Source: Anaerolineales bacterium (GTDB lineage Bacteria; Chloroflexota; Anaerolineae; Anaerolineales; UBA4823). From it: a DNA stretch of 39,379 nt. The stretch lies in assembly GCA_020060465.1 (NCBI GenBank), contig JAGVAD010000051.1:1-39379 (forward strand). The letters run 5' to 3'. The notes under the pieces are model-generated. The model did not search any database. It saw only the letters and a program-made list of their open reading frames with translations, and was not told the DNA's origin. Below are positions 23,478 to 31,323 of this stretch, one piece after another. Positions within the stretch are counted from its first letter, which is position 1, and every line of letters starts with the position of its first letter. Both the position numbers and the translations under genes were made by a program.

Positions 23478-23506
23478 ATCATACCTACTTTTACAGCGAA
23501 AGTCAA
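23478..23506 (-). promoter_or_regulatory. groESL promoter
   Basis: On the minus strand TTGACT (23501-23506) and TATGAT (23478-23483) are 17 bases apart. The CIRCE starts eight bases downstream, around +1. The first 16 bases match the promoter at 17048. Confidence 0.88.
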
Positions 23507-23598
23507 GGGAAGAAAGGAAGCAATCCGAGGAATTCTAACAAAACGCTTACAATTCCTGATCGGATAACCAGCCGAAGATCGCCATCACCCACATAGAT

Positions 23599-25014
23599 TC
23601 AAGGGACAGGCGTAGAGGTCTCGCTCATCGCAGGTGTAATGGTAGCCACCGGCGCCTGCCCTGCTGCCAGCCGGCGGCAAATGCCCTCGCTGTCTTCGAC
23701 GATGCTCATCAGGGTAGGATCGTCTGGGTAGGCCTGGCGCACTTGCGCCAATACTTCCAGCGCCTTTGGGCAATAATTTTCATTTGGGCGGCTGAGAAAA
23801 GCCAGATTGGTGCCATACTCCACATAATAATACGCTACCGTGACGCTGGTGAGCGGCAAGCCCTGAACCGGCGTTTTGCCCATTTCGTTCTCTTCGGCGG
23901 TGCAGCCGCTAACTGCGCATTGCAACAAATACATAGCCCCTTCATAGTTACGCGCCCGCCGAAAGATGATGCCCAATTGACCGTAAGTGTGGGCGTTGGT
24001 GGGGTCTAATTTAAGCGCCTTCTCCGCGTTAATCGAAGCGGCGAAGAACTGACCGATCTGGGTGTAAGTGCGGGCGATTTCAATATACGGCAGCGGGTTT
24101 TGTACGCCCAACGCTTCGTTGATCTTCGCAGCGCGGTCGAAATAATCCAGGGCGCGATCGGGGTTGCGGATGCCCTCGCGAAAGTTCTGCCCAATGCGCA
24201 CATACAAGAATGTCATATTGGGGTTGATACGCACCGCTTCCTGGTATTGCTGAATGGCGCTGTTGTATTTCCCCAGCGTTTCCAGAACATAGCCATATAC
24301 GCGATGGGTATCCATTGACTCGGGATCTTTTTCCACCGCCTGAGCGGCGTATTTTTCCGCGGTGATCCATTTTTGCTCATCGGCCAGGATCTCAGCATAA
24401 TAAGCCAGCGCAAGGGCGTTTTCAGGGTCAATTTGATACGCCCGCGAAGCTTCGCGTTCTGCTTCTACCAACAGATCATTGCGCTGCTCGGCTGGCACCA
24501 AGGGGTTGAAAGCATACCAGTCCAGCGCGAAGGCGCGAATGGCGCGGTAGGTGCTGTTATCGGGATCCAGCTCGATAGCCTTGTCGGCAGAGGCCTTGGC
24601 TTCTTGCAAACGAGCCAGACGCTCGGTGTCGTTGCGCAACATGGCAGATGAGTAAGTCTGGATGCGCGCCAACTCAGCCCAGGCGCGGGCGTTATTCGGG
24701 TCGCCTTCTAGTGCGGCTTTATAGGCGTCAATGGCGTCGTTGATCTTGGCGACGTTTGGCCCCGGGGTGGCGTTGCTTGGATCATCCAGCTTACCGGCCT
24801 CCAGCCAGGCTTGCGCTTCGAGAAAGTAAGATTCGGGGATGCGCGTAGGGGTAGCAGTGGGCTCAAATGGAGAAACGATCTCCCCGCGCCGCACCGAGAG
24901 CAGCGCCCAAACCGCGACGGTGATCAGACCCATCAAGATCATCACGCGATAAAAATTGGCGCCGCGTTTTTCCTGGTGGAAGGAAGGTTTTTTACCGACC
25001 AGCTCACGTTCCAT
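23599..25014 (-). CDS. Membrane-anchored TPR protein (paralogue 1)
   Basis: The 471-residue protein has a positively charged N-terminus, one membrane helix at about 22-40, the linker PTATPTRIPESYFLEAQ and then several tetratricopeptide repeats (for example KASADKAIELDPDNSTYRAI and EKYAAQAVEKDPESMDTHRV). It ends in a Thr/Pro-rich tail. The TPR part should lie outside the membrane and bind other proteins. Four Cys in the last third (CAVSGC, NYCPK, GICRRL) may form disulphides. It follows its paralogue by 15 bases; I see no clear Shine-Dalgarno. Confidence 0.82.
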   Translation of the reverse strand: MERELVGKKPSFHQEKRGANFYRVMILMGLITVAVWALLSVRRGEIVSPFEPTATPTRIPESYFLEAQAWLEAGKLDDPSNATPGPNVAKINDAIDAYKAALEGDPNNARAWAELARIQTYSSAMLRNDTERLARLQEAKASADKAIELDPDNSTYRAIRAFALDWYAFNPLVPAEQRNDLLVEAEREASRAYQIDPENALALAYYAEILADEQKWITAEKYAAQAVEKDPESMDTHRVYGYVLETLGKYNSAIQQYQEAVRINPNMTFLYVRIGQNFREGIRNPDRALDYFDRAAKINEALGVQNPLPYIEIARTYTQIGQFFAASINAEKALKLDPTNAHTYGQLGIIFRRARNYEGAMYLLQCAVSGCTAEENEMGKTPVQGLPLTSVTVAYYYVEYGTNLAFLSRPNENYCPKALEVLAQVRQAYPDDPTLMSIVEDSEGICRRLAAGQAPVATITPAMSETSTPVP

Positions 25015-25029
25015 ACCGAAGAGATCGCA

Positions 25030-26280
25030 TCAAGGAGCAGGAGTCGCTTCGCCCTGCGGAGTCGCTGTTGGCGCAGCCGGACTGCTGGCGCTATTTTGGC
25101 AGATCGCCAGCCCCTCTGTGGCGTTATAAACAGCGATTTCGTCATTAGGCACACCCGTCAGCAGCGCCTGAAAGATCGGCACCGCTTCCGCGCAACGGTT
25201 GCTGCGCGCCAGAGCGAAACCATAATACCAGTAATATTCTTCTGGGCGGCCATAATCCAGCGGGATGCCTTCGACTGCCACGCCGTCCGCTGTAGTCCCG
25301 CCATGCACCGCCAGAGCCAGCGACGAGATCGCTTTGGCGTAATCACCCATCTTATAGTAAATGATGCCCAAATTGCCATGCAATCGAGCGTCGGAAGGCT
25401 CGACTTTGATCGCCTCTTCAGCGTATTGCGCCGATTGCGGATAGCGCCCGTCGGCGAAGAAGGCGCGTGAAAGCTCAGTCAACGCGACGGTATCGTTCGG
25501 GTTAAGAGCATACGCCGCCAGCAACGCTTCTTGCGCCAGATCGTATTCACCCAACGCCTTATAAGTGATCCCCAGATACAGGTTCAGATCCGGAATGTTC
25601 TTGTTGATCGCCAGAGCAGCCTGAAACTCTTGAACCGCCTCTTCCAGGTTTTGGGTGTTGAGCAGCACAATGCCGCGTGCTCGATGCGATTCCAGCAACG
25701 CCGGATCGAGATCGCGCGCCTTTTTCGACTCCTCTGCGGCCTTGTCATACAAAGTGTAATCATTCTGATTGATCAGTATTTCCGCGTAATAGGCATGCGC
25801 CAGAGCATTGTTCGGATCCAATGCCAGGGCTTTTTTGATTTCCACCTCCGCCTCGCCATACTTCTCCTGAAAACCGAGCGCCCAGCCAAGCACGGCGTGC
25901 GCCGTTGGATTGTTAGGGTTTTTTAGCAGAGCATTTTGAGCATTTTCGACTGCTGCCTCGTAATCGCCAGCGTACACCTGCAACCGCGCCAGGGCAACGT
26001 AATTCGCCGGGTTGGTTGGATCAGCATAAATAGCGTCTTTATAAGCCTGGATCGCCTGATTGAGCTTGCCAGCCCGATAAGCTTCCTCGGCTTGATTGAC
26101 AAAAGATTCCGGGCTGCGGGTGGGTGTGGCTGTAGGAATGAATAATGGCGGCGTAGCTGGCACTACTACCTGGTTGACATACAACAACACCCCGATCAAC
26201 CCCACCAACAAGACCAGCCGCCAGATAGGTGGGCGCCGCGTTCGACGCGTCATTGTCCATTTATTTCCGCGAAGATACAT
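25030..26280 (-). CDS. Membrane-anchored TPR protein (paralogue 2)
   Basis: The 416-residue protein has a basic N-terminus, a membrane helix at about 20-40, the linker PTATPTRSPESFVNQAEEAY and a long set of TPR units (AIQAYKDAIYADPTNPANYV, EVEIKKALALDPNNALAHAY, then AQEALLAAYALNPNDTVALT). The tail is PAAPTATPQGEATPAP. Domain order and linker match the gene that follows, so the two arose by duplication. ATG 26280 coincides with the predicted transcription start of the promoter at 26287-26316; an alternative ATG is 27 bases downstream (MTRRTRRPP). The binding partner is unknown. Confidence 0.82.
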   Translation of the reverse strand: MYLRGNKWTMTRRTRRPPIWRLVLLVGLIGVLLYVNQVVVPATPPLFIPTATPTRSPESFVNQAEEAYRAGKLNQAIQAYKDAIYADPTNPANYVALARLQVYAGDYEAAVENAQNALLKNPNNPTAHAVLGWALGFQEKYGEAEVEIKKALALDPNNALAHAYYAEILINQNDYTLYDKAAEESKKARDLDPALLESHRARGIVLLNTQNLEEAVQEFQAALAINKNIPDLNLYLGITYKALGEYDLAQEALLAAYALNPNDTVALTELSRAFFADGRYPQSAQYAEEAIKVEPSDARLHGNLGIIYYKMGDYAKAISSLALAVHGGTTADGVAVEGIPLDYGRPEEYYWYYGFALARSNRCAEAVPIFQALLTGVPNDEIAVYNATEGLAICQNSASSPAAPTATPQGEATPAP

Positions 26281-26286
26281 GCTCTC

Positions 26287-26316
26287 ATGATACCACCCCA
26301 GCGCGAGGCAAGTCAA
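26287..26316 (-). promoter_or_regulatory. Promoter of the tandem TPR operon, predicted leaderless start
   Basis: TTGACT (26311-26316), 18 bases, then TATCAT (26287-26292) with GTGG in front. The first transcribed base would be at about 26280, the A of the ATG. No ribosome-binding site exists for that start. Confidence 0.65.
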
Positions 26317-26600
26317 TAACGTTGCGTTAACCAAAGGTTAGCTTGCGGTTAGCCAGAGCGCGAAAGCAATCTTCAAAAGCAACATACTGCGAAGGCTCAT
26401 AACCTTGTAGGGCGCTCTCTCGGCATCGGCTGGAAACCGACGCCTGCGGTCACAAAACCGCCGGGGCAGGCTGGAGTTGATAACTATTGCAGGAACGAGT
26501 TGCAATTGCAAATTACGACCTTTGAATGCTCATTAAAATGCAGCGCTGGAGGTATATAGCTAACCCCTCGCGCTGTTGGCAACAAAACGCAAAAATACTT
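26317..26600. other. Intergenic region with two adjacent hairpins
   Basis: No open frame stands out here. GGCATCGG (26422-26429) pairs with CCGACGCC (26437-26444) with one mismatch. Next to it GCCTGC (26442-26447) pairs with GCAGGC (26466-26471) around an inner GGT/ACC and loop. These could be part of an unrecognised RNA or a worn repeat. A small TAACC-AAA-GGTTA dyad lies at the left end. Confidence 0.35.
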
Positions 26601-26628
26601 TTGATGAAAGATAAGTTTCAAGTAGAAT
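26601..26628 (+). promoter_or_regulatory. Probable trmD promoter, predicted leaderless start
   Basis: TTGATG (26601-26606), 16 bases, then TAGAAT (26623-26628). The ATG of trmD begins at 26636, only seven bases after the -10 box, so the message would begin at or next to the start codon. No Shine-Dalgarno is present. Confidence 0.6.
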
Positions 26629-26635
26629 TACGGTT

Positions 26636-27430
26636 ATGACGCAAACCGCGCTGATCTTTGAAGTCTTCACCCTCTTTCCAGAAGTCTTTGAGCCTTATTT
26701 GCAAATTAGCATCTTACAGCGCGCCCGCCAGCGCGGGCTGGTAGAGGTGCGTTTGCATAACATACGCGACTGGGCGACCGACCGCCACCATATCACCGAC
26801 GACGAACCTTACGGTGGCGGCGGGGGCATGGTGATGAAGCCGGAACCGATCTTCGCCGCAGTGGAAGCAACATTAGGCGCGCCTCCTAAATGTCCGCTGA
26901 TCTTGCTGACGCCGCAGGGCCGCCTGTTCACCCAGGCAATTGCCGGCGAATTGGCGCTGGGCGGCTTAGAGCGCCCAGGTGAGCCGCGCCGTTTGGGGCT
27001 GTTGTGTGGCCGCTATGAAGGCGTGGATGAGCGCGTGCGCCAACATCTGGTGACCGACGAGATCTCCATCGGCGATTATGTCCTCACCGGCGGGGAACTG
27101 GCTGCGCTGGTGGTGATTGACGCCGTGACGCGCTGGATCCCCGGCGTGTTGGGCGATCCAGACGGCGCGCTGGACGATTCGCATGCCTCTGGGTTATTGG
27201 AATATCCCCACTATACCCGCCCGCCTGTGTTCCGTGGCTGGAAAGTTCCCGAAGTGCTGCTCTCCGGCGATCATGGGCGTATCGCCCGCTGGCGGCGACG
27301 GCAATCGCTGTTGCGCACCTGGCGGCGGCGGCCAGATTTGCTGGAAAAGGCGCAGCTCAGCGATGAAGAGCGCGAACTGATCCAAAAGATACAACGCCAG
27401 GGCCTCTCCATTGAAGATGAATTGGTTTAA
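26636..27430 (+). CDS. trmD: tRNA (guanine-N1)-methyltransferase TrmD
   Basis: TrmD methylates G37 in tRNAs to prevent frameshifting. The 264-residue protein keeps the SPOUT trefoil-knot features: [20 protein letters not shown] at the start, [19 protein letters not shown], the SAM-binding [12 protein letters not shown] and [17 protein letters not shown]. The C-terminal helical domain ([20 protein letters not shown], later [17 protein letters not shown]) fits. The usual neighbours rimM, rplS and rpsP are not next to it. It appears to be transcribed from its own promoter with no leader. Confidence 0.95.
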   Translation: MTQTALIFEVFTLFPEVFEPYLQISILQRARQRGLVEVRLHNIRDWATDRHHITDDEPYGGGGGMVMKPEPIFAAVEATLGAPPKCPLILLTPQGRLFTQAIAGELALGGLERPGEPRRLGLLCGRYEGVDERVRQHLVTDEISIGDYVLTGGELAALVVIDAVTRWIPGVLGDPDGALDDSHASGLLEYPHYTRPPVFRGWKVPEVLLSGDHGRIARWRRRQSLLRTWRRRPDLLEKAQLSDEERELIQKIQRQGLSIEDELV

Positions 27431-27502
27431 GAGGGTGAAGAAAGCGACTCCTCATCCAACCGCCGTTAGCTTATACAGCAATCTCACATTGTGGAGGAGA
27501 AA

Positions 27503-28771
27503 ATGAAGCTCAACTATGGCAAAACATTTCTGCTCGGTTTCGGTTTCTTCGGCGTGAGCGTCATCTGGGGCGTGTATAACGCCTTCGTACCGCTCTTCCT
27601 GGCGAATAAGTTCGGCCTTTCTCCCGTCTGGATTGGTTTCTTCATGACCCTGGATAACATCGCTGCGCTGTTGATCCAACCACCGGTAGGCGCCTGGTCC
27701 GACCGGTTGCGCACGCCCATCGGACGACGGATGCCATTCATTTTGATCGGCGCGCCGGTGGCAGCAATTGCTTTCGGCTTAATCCCCTTGGCTGGTGTGC
27801 TGCCGTTGTTCGTCGCCTGCACCAGCACTTTGTTGCTCAGCATGGCGTTTTGGCGCACGCCGGTGATCGCCTTGATGCCCGATATTACCCCTTCTCAATT
27901 CCGCTCACAGGCCAATGGAATCATCAACTTCATGGGCGGCGTCGGCGCCATCGTTTCTTTCCTGCTGGGTGCCAGCTTATATGAGAAAAATCCCGCCTTC
28001 CCCTTCTGGCTGGGTTCGGCGCTGGTCATTCTGTCCAGTTTGCTGGTTTTTGCAATCATCCGCGAACCCAAAGTTTATGAATGGGGCGAAGATAAACCCA
28101 GCATGATAACCAGCCTGCGGGCGGTCATCGCGGATAAGGATAAAAGCGCTCTGCGCTTGTTCTTCGCCATCTTCTTCTGGTTTCTGGGTTACAACGCTGT
28201 AGAAGCATTCTTCACCCTCTATGCACAGAAACATCTCGGTCTGGCTGAAGCGGATGGGGCGCGCTTGCTCGGCCAGCTTTCATTGATCTTTGTCTTGTTT
28301 GCGCTGCCTTCGGGTTATCTGGGAGGACGTTTCGGTCGGAGGAAGACGATCATGACCGGCGTGGCGTTGATGGCTGTTCTCCTGGCTGCCATTTATTTCC
28401 TGCCCGCCGCTACATTGACCATTACCATCACCCGTCTTCCCGTCGTGGGCGTCGTTCCGGTTATCGGGTTGTTCCTGATGGCAGCCGGCGTTGCATGGGC
28501 GTTGATCAACATAAACTCATTACCGATGGTGGTAGATATGACCGACGCGGCACATTTAGGCACTTATACCGGCCTGTATTACCTGTTTTCCACTCTGGCG
28601 GCGATTGCGGGGCCCAACGTCAATGGTTGGATCATTGAACTCAGCGGGCGAAATTACAACGCCACCATGTTGATCGCCCCGCTCTTCATGACCATCGCTT
28701 TTATGATGATGAGCGGAGTGCGACGCGGTGAAGCCGCGCCAGGTCCGGCGTTCTCAGCGAGCGAAGCCTGA
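27503..28771 (+). CDS. MFS transporter, sugar (GPH/SLC45-like) type
   Basis: The 422-residue membrane protein has about 12 helices. Loop motifs SDRLRTPIGRRMPFI (after helix 2) and GGRFGRRKT (middle loop) are those of major-facilitator sugar carriers of the sucrose/SLC45-like type, which work by cation symport. The start MKLNYGKTFLLGFGFFGVS at ATG 27503 has GGAGGAG directly upstream. The substrate is inferred only from loop motifs. It is followed by an RluA-type gene after 22 bases. Confidence 0.83.
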   Translation: MKLNYGKTFLLGFGFFGVSVIWGVYNAFVPLFLANKFGLSPVWIGFFMTLDNIAALLIQPPVGAWSDRLRTPIGRRMPFILIGAPVAAIAFGLIPLAGVLPLFVACTSTLLLSMAFWRTPVIALMPDITPSQFRSQANGIINFMGGVGAIVSFLLGASLYEKNPAFPFWLGSALVILSSLLVFAIIREPKVYEWGEDKPSMITSLRAVIADKDKSALRLFFAIFFWFLGYNAVEAFFTLYAQKHLGLAEADGARLLGQLSLIFVLFALPSGYLGGRFGRRKTIMTGVALMAVLLAAIYFLPAATLTITITRLPVVGVVPVIGLFLMAAGVAWALININSLPMVVDMTDAAHLGTYTGLYYLFSTLAAIAGPNVNGWIIELSGRNYNATMLIAPLFMTIAFMMMSGVRRGEAAPGPAFSASEA

Positions 28772-28793
28772 TTGGCAAGAACGCGCAAACAAC

Positions 28794-29501
28794 ATGCTAC
28801 CTTCCACGCCCAGTCTGGCGCTTTATGCAGATCAAGATATTTTGGTGGTCAATAAACCGGCTGACCTGCCCACATTGGTAGATGGTTACCGCCCGGAAGC
28901 GCCCTATCTGCTCGGCTTGCTGAAAGCTGAATATGGCGAGCTGTGGGTGGTGCATCGCCTGGATCGCCAGACCAGCGGGGTGATTGTATTCGCCCGCAGC
29001 GCCGCCGCCCATCGGACGCTGAACATCCAGTTTGAGAAGCGAAAAGTAGAGAAGGTTTACCACGCGCTGGTGCAAGGCTCGCCAGCGTGGGAAGCAAAAA
29101 ATGTCAATTTACCGTTGCGAGCAAACGGCGACCGCCGCCATCGCAGCACCGTGGATGCCATACGCGGCAAGCCATGCTCCACCGAACTGCGCCTTCTGGA
29201 GCGATATGCCGACCATGCGTTGTTGGAGGCGATCCCCCACACCGGGCGGACGCACCAAATCCGCGCCCACCTGGCTGCCCTGGGACATCCCATCGTCGGC
29301 GATCATTTATACGGTGGCAAGAGCCTGGAAGGGCTGACGCGCCTGGGGCTACATGCGTCGCGCCTCAAGTTTTGCCATCCCGTTTCAGGCGTCGAAGTGG
29401 AATTTCGCGCGCCGATGCCAGATGATCTAACCCATGCGCTGAAAACGCTCCGCCAAGAGAATCTATCACCGCCCGTAGAAGACGACACATTGCTAAGCTG
29501 A
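28794..29501 (+). CDS. RluA-family RNA pseudouridine synthase
   Basis: The 235-residue protein changes uridine to pseudouridine in rRNA or tRNA. The catalytic motif is HRLDRQTSGVIVFARS with the essential Asp; other family marks are LVVNKPADLPTL at the start and TGRTHQIRAHLAALGHPIVGDHLYGG later. It lacks an S4 domain, like RluA itself, but the target site cannot be assigned. I prefer ATG 28794, a natural family start; a GTG at 28728 would overlap the transporter gene by 44 bases. Confidence 0.88.
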   Translation: MLPSTPSLALYADQDILVVNKPADLPTLVDGYRPEAPYLLGLLKAEYGELWVVHRLDRQTSGVIVFARSAAAHRTLNIQFEKRKVEKVYHALVQGSPAWEAKNVNLPLRANGDRRHRSTVDAIRGKPCSTELRLLERYADHALLEAIPHTGRTHQIRAHLAALGHPIVGDHLYGGKSLEGLTRLGLHASRLKFCHPVSGVEVEFRAPMPDDLTHALKTLRQENLSPPVEDDTLLS

Positions 29502-29555
29502 AACTTTCGTCTGTTAACTTCTCGTTAGAAAACCCGCGCCCCAAGATGCCAATTC

Positions 29556-29584
29556 TTGACGTTCTACCTTTGGCGTGGTATGAT
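29556..29584 (+). promoter_or_regulatory. hrcA operon promoter
   Basis: TTGACG (29556-29561) and TATGAT (29579-29584) are 17 bases apart, with GTGG before the -10. The CIRCE begins 14 bases downstream. Confidence 0.88.
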
Positions 29585-29597
29585 GATTAGCGAGAAA

Positions 29598-29624
29598 TTA
29601 GCACTCTCCCGTCGAGAGTGCTAA
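29598..29624 (+). promoter_or_regulatory. CIRCE element controlling hrcA-grpE-dnaK-dnaJ
   Basis: TTAGCACTC (29598-29606), nine bases, GAGTGCTAA (29616-29624) is a perfect CIRCE. It lies between the promoter and the hrcA ATG (29640) and gives negative autoregulation by HrcA. Confidence 0.96.
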
Positions 29625-29639
29625 AATTACAGGTGCAAT

Positions 29640-30674
29640 ATGGGCGACCTCACCGAACGACAAAAACTGATCCTGGCGCTGGTCATTCGAGATTATATCG
29701 AGACCGCCCAACCGGTGGGCTCGGTGCGCCTGGTGGAGCAGTATGGTCTGGACGTCAGTTCAGCTACCGTGCGCAATGAAATGATGACCCTGACCGAATT
29801 GGGCTATCTGCGCCAGCCGCATACTTCGGCCGGGCGGGTGCCCACCGAAGAAGGGTTCCGTTATTTCGTTCGACAACTAATGGGGCATACTGAATTGCCC
29901 GATCCAACCAAACGCACCATCACGCATCAGTTCTATCAAGCCGGCGCAGATATTGACCGGTGGATGCGTCTGGCAGCTTCGGTGCTTGCGCATCAGTCAC
30001 AGGCGGCTTCATTGGTCACGGCGCCGCATCCAGAAAAAGCGATTTTCAAGCATCTGGAATTGATCAGCACACATGGCCGCCAGGTTCTGATGGTGCTGGT
30101 GCTTGTTGGCGGAGAAGTCAGCCAACAGATGCTCTCGCTGGCAGAACCGGTTTCGCAAGAACAGCTCAGTATGGTAGCCCAGTCCATCAACAACGTATGC
30201 GTTGGACTAGACAGCGACCGGATTGCCGCGCTGCCCACTCCAACGGATGCGCTGGAAAAAGATATACGCAAGCTCATCCTGGATGGGATGCGCCGCACAA
30301 CAGGCGTACTGGCTGGCGAACTTTATCGCGATGGGCTTGCCCATGTGCTGATGGAACCGGAATTTGGCGAATCGGATGCCGCCCGTCGAGCGCTACGTAT
30401 CCTGGAGGAACGCTCCTTATTAGAGGATCTGTTGACTCGCACTGTGCTGGCCAGCGAGATGGGGGGCGTACAGGTGTTGATTGGCGGCGAGGGCGCATGG
30501 GAGGAGCTGCGCGACTGTTCAATGGTGTTGGCGCGCTATGGCGCGCCGGGGCTAGCCACCGGCACATTGGGCGTTTTGGGACCAATGCGCATGGCTTATG
30601 GGCGAACCATTTCGACGGTGCGTTTTGTAGCCGATCTGCTCAGCGACCTGGTCGAAGATATGCTCACCCAATAG
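29640..30674 (+). CDS. hrcA: Heat-inducible transcription repressor HrcA
   Basis: HrcA binds CIRCE and needs GroEL to stay active, so it senses free chaperonin. The 344-residue protein has an N-terminal winged helix (LTERQKLILALVIRDYIETA, later SSATVRNEMMTLTELGYL and HTSAGRVPTEEGFRYFV) and a GAF-like middle domain, with GQ-type end motifs LGPMRMAYGRTISTVRFVAD. It is the first gene of the operon, downstream of a CIRCE, and AGGTG precedes the ATG. Confidence 0.96.
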   Translation: MGDLTERQKLILALVIRDYIETAQPVGSVRLVEQYGLDVSSATVRNEMMTLTELGYLRQPHTSAGRVPTEEGFRYFVRQLMGHTELPDPTKRTITHQFYQAGADIDRWMRLAASVLAHQSQAASLVTAPHPEKAIFKHLELISTHGRQVLMVLVLVGGEVSQQMLSLAEPVSQEQLSMVAQSINNVCVGLDSDRIAALPTPTDALEKDIRKLILDGMRRTTGVLAGELYRDGLAHVLMEPEFGESDAARRALRILEERSLLEDLLTRTVLASEMGGVQVLIGGEGAWEELRDCSMVLARYGAPGLATGTLGVLGPMRMAYGRTISTVRFVADLLSDLVEDMLTQ

Positions 30675-30715
30675 GGGCTGTACGATTCAGGATATAAGGA
30701 GTAACGCAAGAGATT

Positions 30716-31270
30716 ATGGTTGAAAAAGAGTTAGAACAAGGCGGCGAGGAAGCGACTGAAGCAACGATAGAGGAAAGCGCCTCGCCGGAGGAAGCGATCG
30801 CCAAAGAAATGGAAACGCTGCGTCAGGAACTGGCAGCCGCTCAAGCCAAAGCAGATGAATACCTGGACGGCTGGCAACGAGCGCGCGCCGAGTTCGCGAA
30901 CTATAAAAAACGCGTCGAAAAAGAGCAGGCTCAGGTCTATCAAAACGCCGCCGGCGCGATTATCAAACGCTACCTCAGCGTTGTAGATGATCTGGAGCGA
31001 GCATTGAAGAATCGGCCGACGGATGGCGACGGCGCTGCCTGGGCGGAGGGCATCGAATTAATTTACCGCAAACTTTTGGGGATTCTGGAAAGCGAAGGCG
31101 TAAAACCCATGCAGGTGGAGGGTCAATTTTTCGATCCCAACCTGCACGAGGCAATTCTCACCGAAGATAGCGCCCAACACGAGAGCGGCCAGATCACCGA
31201 AGTATTGCAGCAAGGCTATATGCTGGGGGATAAAGTGCTGCGCCCCGCAATGGTGCGCGTCGCCCGTTAG
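30716..31270 (+). CDS. grpE: Nucleotide exchange factor GrpE
   Basis: GrpE releases ADP from DnaK. The 184-residue protein has an acidic N-terminal part, a long coiled coil (about residues 28-80, EMETLRQELAAAQAKADEYLDGWQRARAEF) and a beta domain with GVKPMQVEGQFFDPNLHEAI and GYMLGDKVLRPAMVRVAR. The ATG has AAGGAG 14 bases upstream, a rather long distance. It lies between hrcA and dnaK. Confidence 0.95.
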   Translation: MVEKELEQGGEEATEATIEESASPEEAIAKEMETLRQELAAAQAKADEYLDGWQRARAEFANYKKRVEKEQAQVYQNAAGAIIKRYLSVVDDLERALKNRPTDGDGAAWAEGIELIYRKLLGILESEGVKPMQVEGQFFDPNLHEAILTEDSAQHESGQITEVLQQGYMLGDKVLRPAMVRVAR

Positions 31271-31323
31271 CATAAGCCGCCATGAACAACATCTTTGCTT
31301 TCTGATATTTGCTGGAGGAAATT

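Noticed and set aside
28728..28793. GTG 28728 as the start of the RluA-type gene
   Set aside because: The extra residues are a basic stretch unlike family members and overlap the transporter by 44 bases; ATG 28794 fits the family start better.
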